From contig CAKSVK010000174.1 in NCBI GenBank assembly GCA_934502905.1, forward strand, positions 1-7,442: 7,442 nt of DNA. Reading direction: 5' to 3'. Below are positions 7,015 through 7,442 of the stretch, one piece after another. Origin of the DNA: an uncultured Chitinophagaceae bacterium (GTDB taxonomy: Bacteria; Bacteroidota; Bacteroidia; Chitinophagales; Chitinophagaceae). A program made the position numbers and the translations under genes. How positions within the stretch are numbered: position 1 is the stretch's first letter; the number at the start of each line of letters is the position of its first letter. Below the pieces are notes generated by a model. It searched no databases. It worked only from the letters and a program-made list of their open reading frames with translations, and had not been told where the DNA came from.

Positions 7015-7442
7015 CTAGTCAGCAGCAAAAATTATTGTAAAGAGAGTGACCGTAACTGAAACGAGGGTAATAATCCTGTTTTTAGGAATAAGGGCTCGCA
7101 GTTTATCCATTGCGGCATATACGGTGTTATAAACCGTGTTTACAGAGATATGGTTGGTTTTGGATATTTCCTCATATGATAGTCCAAGATAAAATTTCTG
7201 GTAAATGATCTGTCTTTGCTTGGGGGGAAGCTGTTCCACCTGCCTGTTTATAAAACCTGTTAATACCTTTTCCCTTTCCCTGCCTAACAAGTGTTCATCG
7301 CACGGAGGCTCAACAAATCCATCCAGGGCATGTTCCTCAAAAAATCCATCCTTTACCGAATAGAGGCTGGCATGAGACTCCCGCTTGTGTAATGAGCGGA
7401 TAAAAAAAGTAATGATATAATTATGCGGATGTTGAATATGCT
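7015..7442 (-). CDS. ECF-type RNA polymerase sigma factor, 5' end cut by window edge
   Basis: The frame enters from the right edge and ends with TAG at 7017-7015; 141 residues are visible. The first visible part (NYIITFFIRSLHKRE) fits the end of sigma region 2, where the -10 element is recognised. A short acidic linker follows, then region 4: the helix LPPKQRQIIYQKFYLGLSY, the helix-turn-helix EEISKTNHISVNTVYNTVYA and AAMDKLRALI, which should bind the -35 element. A TTG at 7290-7288 could be mistaken for a start, but the upstream codons continue the sigma homology without a stop, so the true start lies beyond the window. After region 4 the protein ends in about 19 mostly hydrophobic residues (TLVSVTVTLFTIIFAAD at the end), unusual for a soluble sigma factor. 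The adjacent fecR gene and the STN-bearing SusC indicate a FecI-FecR-FecA-like circuit whose target is probably susC-susD, perhaps also its own operon. Confidence 0.92.
   Translation of the reverse strand, partial: HIQHPHNYIITFFIRSLHKRESHASLYSVKDGFFEEHALDGFVEPPCDEHLLGREREKVLTGFINRQVEQLPPKQRQIIYQKFYLGLSYEEISKTNHISVNTVYNTVYAAMDKLRALIPKNRIITLVSVTVTLFTIIFAAD

Noticed and set aside
7015..7290. Short 91-residue helix-turn-helix protein starting at TTG 7290
   Set aside because: The same frame stays open upstream to the window edge and encodes the end of sigma region 2 and the linker, so this is the C-terminal part of a longer ECF sigma factor.
1..7442. Search for tRNA, rRNA, CRISPR array, insertion sequence, integrase, toxin-antitoxin or phage genes
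   Set aside because: Long minus-strand genes fill nearly the whole window. The gaps (76, 28, 116 and 42 bp) contain only the hairpins and weak promoter-like elements listed, with no spaced direct repeats, transposase motifs or cloverleaf-like sequence seen by eye.

Overview
All supported genes lie on the minus strand and read right to left. The gene content points to a Bacteroidota genome, most likely the Chitinophagaceae/Sphingobacteriia side: an ECF sigma factor, a FecR-type anti-sigma factor with the Bacteroidota-type C-terminal domain, a SusC/RagA TonB-dependent transporter with an extra N-terminal STN domain, and a SusD/RagB lipoprotein. A/T-rich leaders in place of clear Shine-Dalgarno sequences fit the same phylum. 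The species assignment is inference.

Layout in transcription order: (1) the 3' part of an ECF sigma factor gene (7442 to 7015, 5' end outside the window), which ends in a hydrophobic tail; (2) fecR, starting 42 bp later (6972 to 5896); (3) a 116-bp gap (5895 to 5780) with a hairpin just after fecR and a weak candidate promoter for susC; (4) susC (5779 to 2378); (5) susD, 28 bp after susC (2349 to 808); (6) a clear intrinsic terminator (783 to 747); (7) the 5' part of an arylsulfotransferase-like gene (731 to 1, 3' end outside the window), whose ATG lies only 15 bp past the terminator U-tract.

Proposed working model (family knowledge plus inference): SusD on the cell surface captures a ligand and hands it to the SusC channel. 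Occupied SusC signals through its periplasmic STN domain to the periplasmic C-terminus of FecR. FecR then releases or activates the sigma factor, which transcribes susC-susD. The sulfotransferase-like protein would act in the periplasm, possibly on an imported sulfated or aromatic molecule. No glycoside hydrolase, polysaccharide lyase or sulfatase is visible, so the substrate cannot be named.

The architecture belongs to a known class (SusCD with a sigma/anti-sigma pair), and I see no clear evidence of an entirely new system. The points most worth a second look are the visible resemblance between the SusC STN domain and the FecR C-terminus, the membrane-like tail of the sigma factor, the terminator set right before the sulfotransferase gene, and the pairing of an arylsulfotransferase-like gene with SusCD. 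No RNA gene, CRISPR array, insertion sequence, origin or attachment site was seen.
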